Shown piece after piece: positions 63,391 through 64,000 of a DNA stretch of 64,000 bases (its first letter is position 1; each line of letters starts with the position of its first letter). Origin of the DNA: Lineus longissimus (Eukaryota; Nemertea; Pilidiophora; Heteronemertea; Lineidae); assembly GCF_910592395.1 (NCBI RefSeq), contig NC_088310.1:22141501-22205500 (forward strand), given 5' to 3'. The position numbers and the translations under genes were made by a program. The notes beneath the pieces were generated by a model that saw only the letters and a program-made list of their open reading frames with translations, made no database searches and was not told the DNA's origin.

Positions 63391-64000
63391 ATGTGTGCCA
63401 CATCAAAGACATCTGGACCATACACCACATCAAAGATAACGATGCGAAGTCAACAGGCGGCGCCACCGTCTTGGGACAAGTAAAAACGATTTCGACAACT
63501 ATAGGTTTTTGTTGATATAAGCGACTATTTTTATTTTTATAATCATTTTTTTCTCGCAGTGAAATTTTTATTAATTGATTCAACTTCAATAAGTTAAATG
63601 AGAAGAAAAATAAATATCTCGACTTGAAAAAAAAAATTTAATTTCAAATTTTTTTTCTTGACATGAAAAAAAATATCTTGACTAGAAAAAAATCATTTCG
63701 ACTAGAAAAAAAAATCATTTCGACTTTTTGAAGCAAACGGCTTGCCATAGGAGAGAGGTGGCAAATAACAACAACGTCAACAGGCAGCGTACGGCCGCCA
63801 GCAATCTACAGTGGCGCCGCCTGTTGACTTCGCATCGTTATCTTTGACGTGGTGTATGGTCCAGATGTCTTTGATGTGGCACACACAGGAGTATCAATCT
63901 ACATGTCCTTGATATGCTACACAAGTGTCTTTGCTTTGGTTTGTCTTTATTTGCGGTAATAACCGCCCAGGAGTATCAATCTACGTGTCCTTGATATGCT
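62981..64000. mobile_element. Large foldback element with 82-bp-repeat arms (runs off the window)
   Basis: The left arm is five 82-bp tandem copies (62981-63390), followed by a unique inverted segment 63391-63466. After a centre of 344 bp (63467-63810), the inverted segment returns at 63811-63886 and then the 82-bp unit in reverse from 63887, with the next copy starting at 63969 and cut by the window end. The centre has A-run/TCGACTAG short repeats around 63620-63730. No transposase is seen. The architecture equals that of Drosophila FB or sea-urchin TU foldback transposons. Confidence 0.78.

Overview
The window is nuclear DNA from an invertebrate animal. Its genes are split by many GT-AG introns of 0.2-4 kb, non-coding DNA is AT-rich, and the recognised proteins (PARP1, PSMD8, FAM98, YIF1, PACS, MCFD2-like) are typical of bilaterians. 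The large secreted or membrane cysteine-rich gene and the repeat content suggest a marine lophotrochozoan or an invertebrate deuterostome; the phylum cannot be fixed from this sequence alone. Almost no gene is a long uninterrupted ORF. The gene models were built by hand from homology, splice sites and phase continuity, and every complete model sums to a whole number of codons.

Layout: (1) 1-8703, + strand, the 3' part (16 exons, 830 residues) of a type I membrane protein with two thyroglobulin type-1-like modules, a Kunitz module, three related Cys-rich modules, a SEA-like stalk, one transmembrane helix and a short tail. (2) 10820-12858 and 14211-15630, both - strand, tandem paralogues of a secreted two-EF-hand MCFD2-like protein. 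(3) 17842-27553, +, complete PARP1 (22 exons, 1006 residues) with all three zinc fingers, BRCT, WGR and an intact H-Y-E catalytic triad. (4) 30662-32867, -, proteasome subunit PSMD8/Rpn12, head-to-head with (5) 33157-38617, +, FAM98, across 289 bp. (6) 40331-46120, +, YIF1. (7) 48594 to the end, +, the first six exons of PACS; its next intron runs to the window edge.

The clearest unexplained structure is a set of foldback elements. Two lie in introns of the first gene (4457-4897 and 6310-7061). Their arms are arrays of short units, of different sequence in each, yet they share left (GAATRTAGGTAA) and right (GGTA + 3 nt + GGTAA on the bottom strand) ends and are flanked by 8-9 bp direct repeats. 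A third, with arms of an 82-bp tandem repeat, begins at 62981 and runs off the window. Conventional MITE-like inverted-repeat elements sit in PARP1 intron 2 and, one nested in another, in FAM98 intron 1.

Gene order is informative. PSMD8, FAM98 and YIF1 are neighbours here, and their human counterparts PSMD8, FAM98C and YIF1B cluster on 19q13; PACS follows YIF1 here, as PACS1 lies near YIF1A on human 11q13. The block 30662-61141 therefore looks like ancestral bilaterian linkage.
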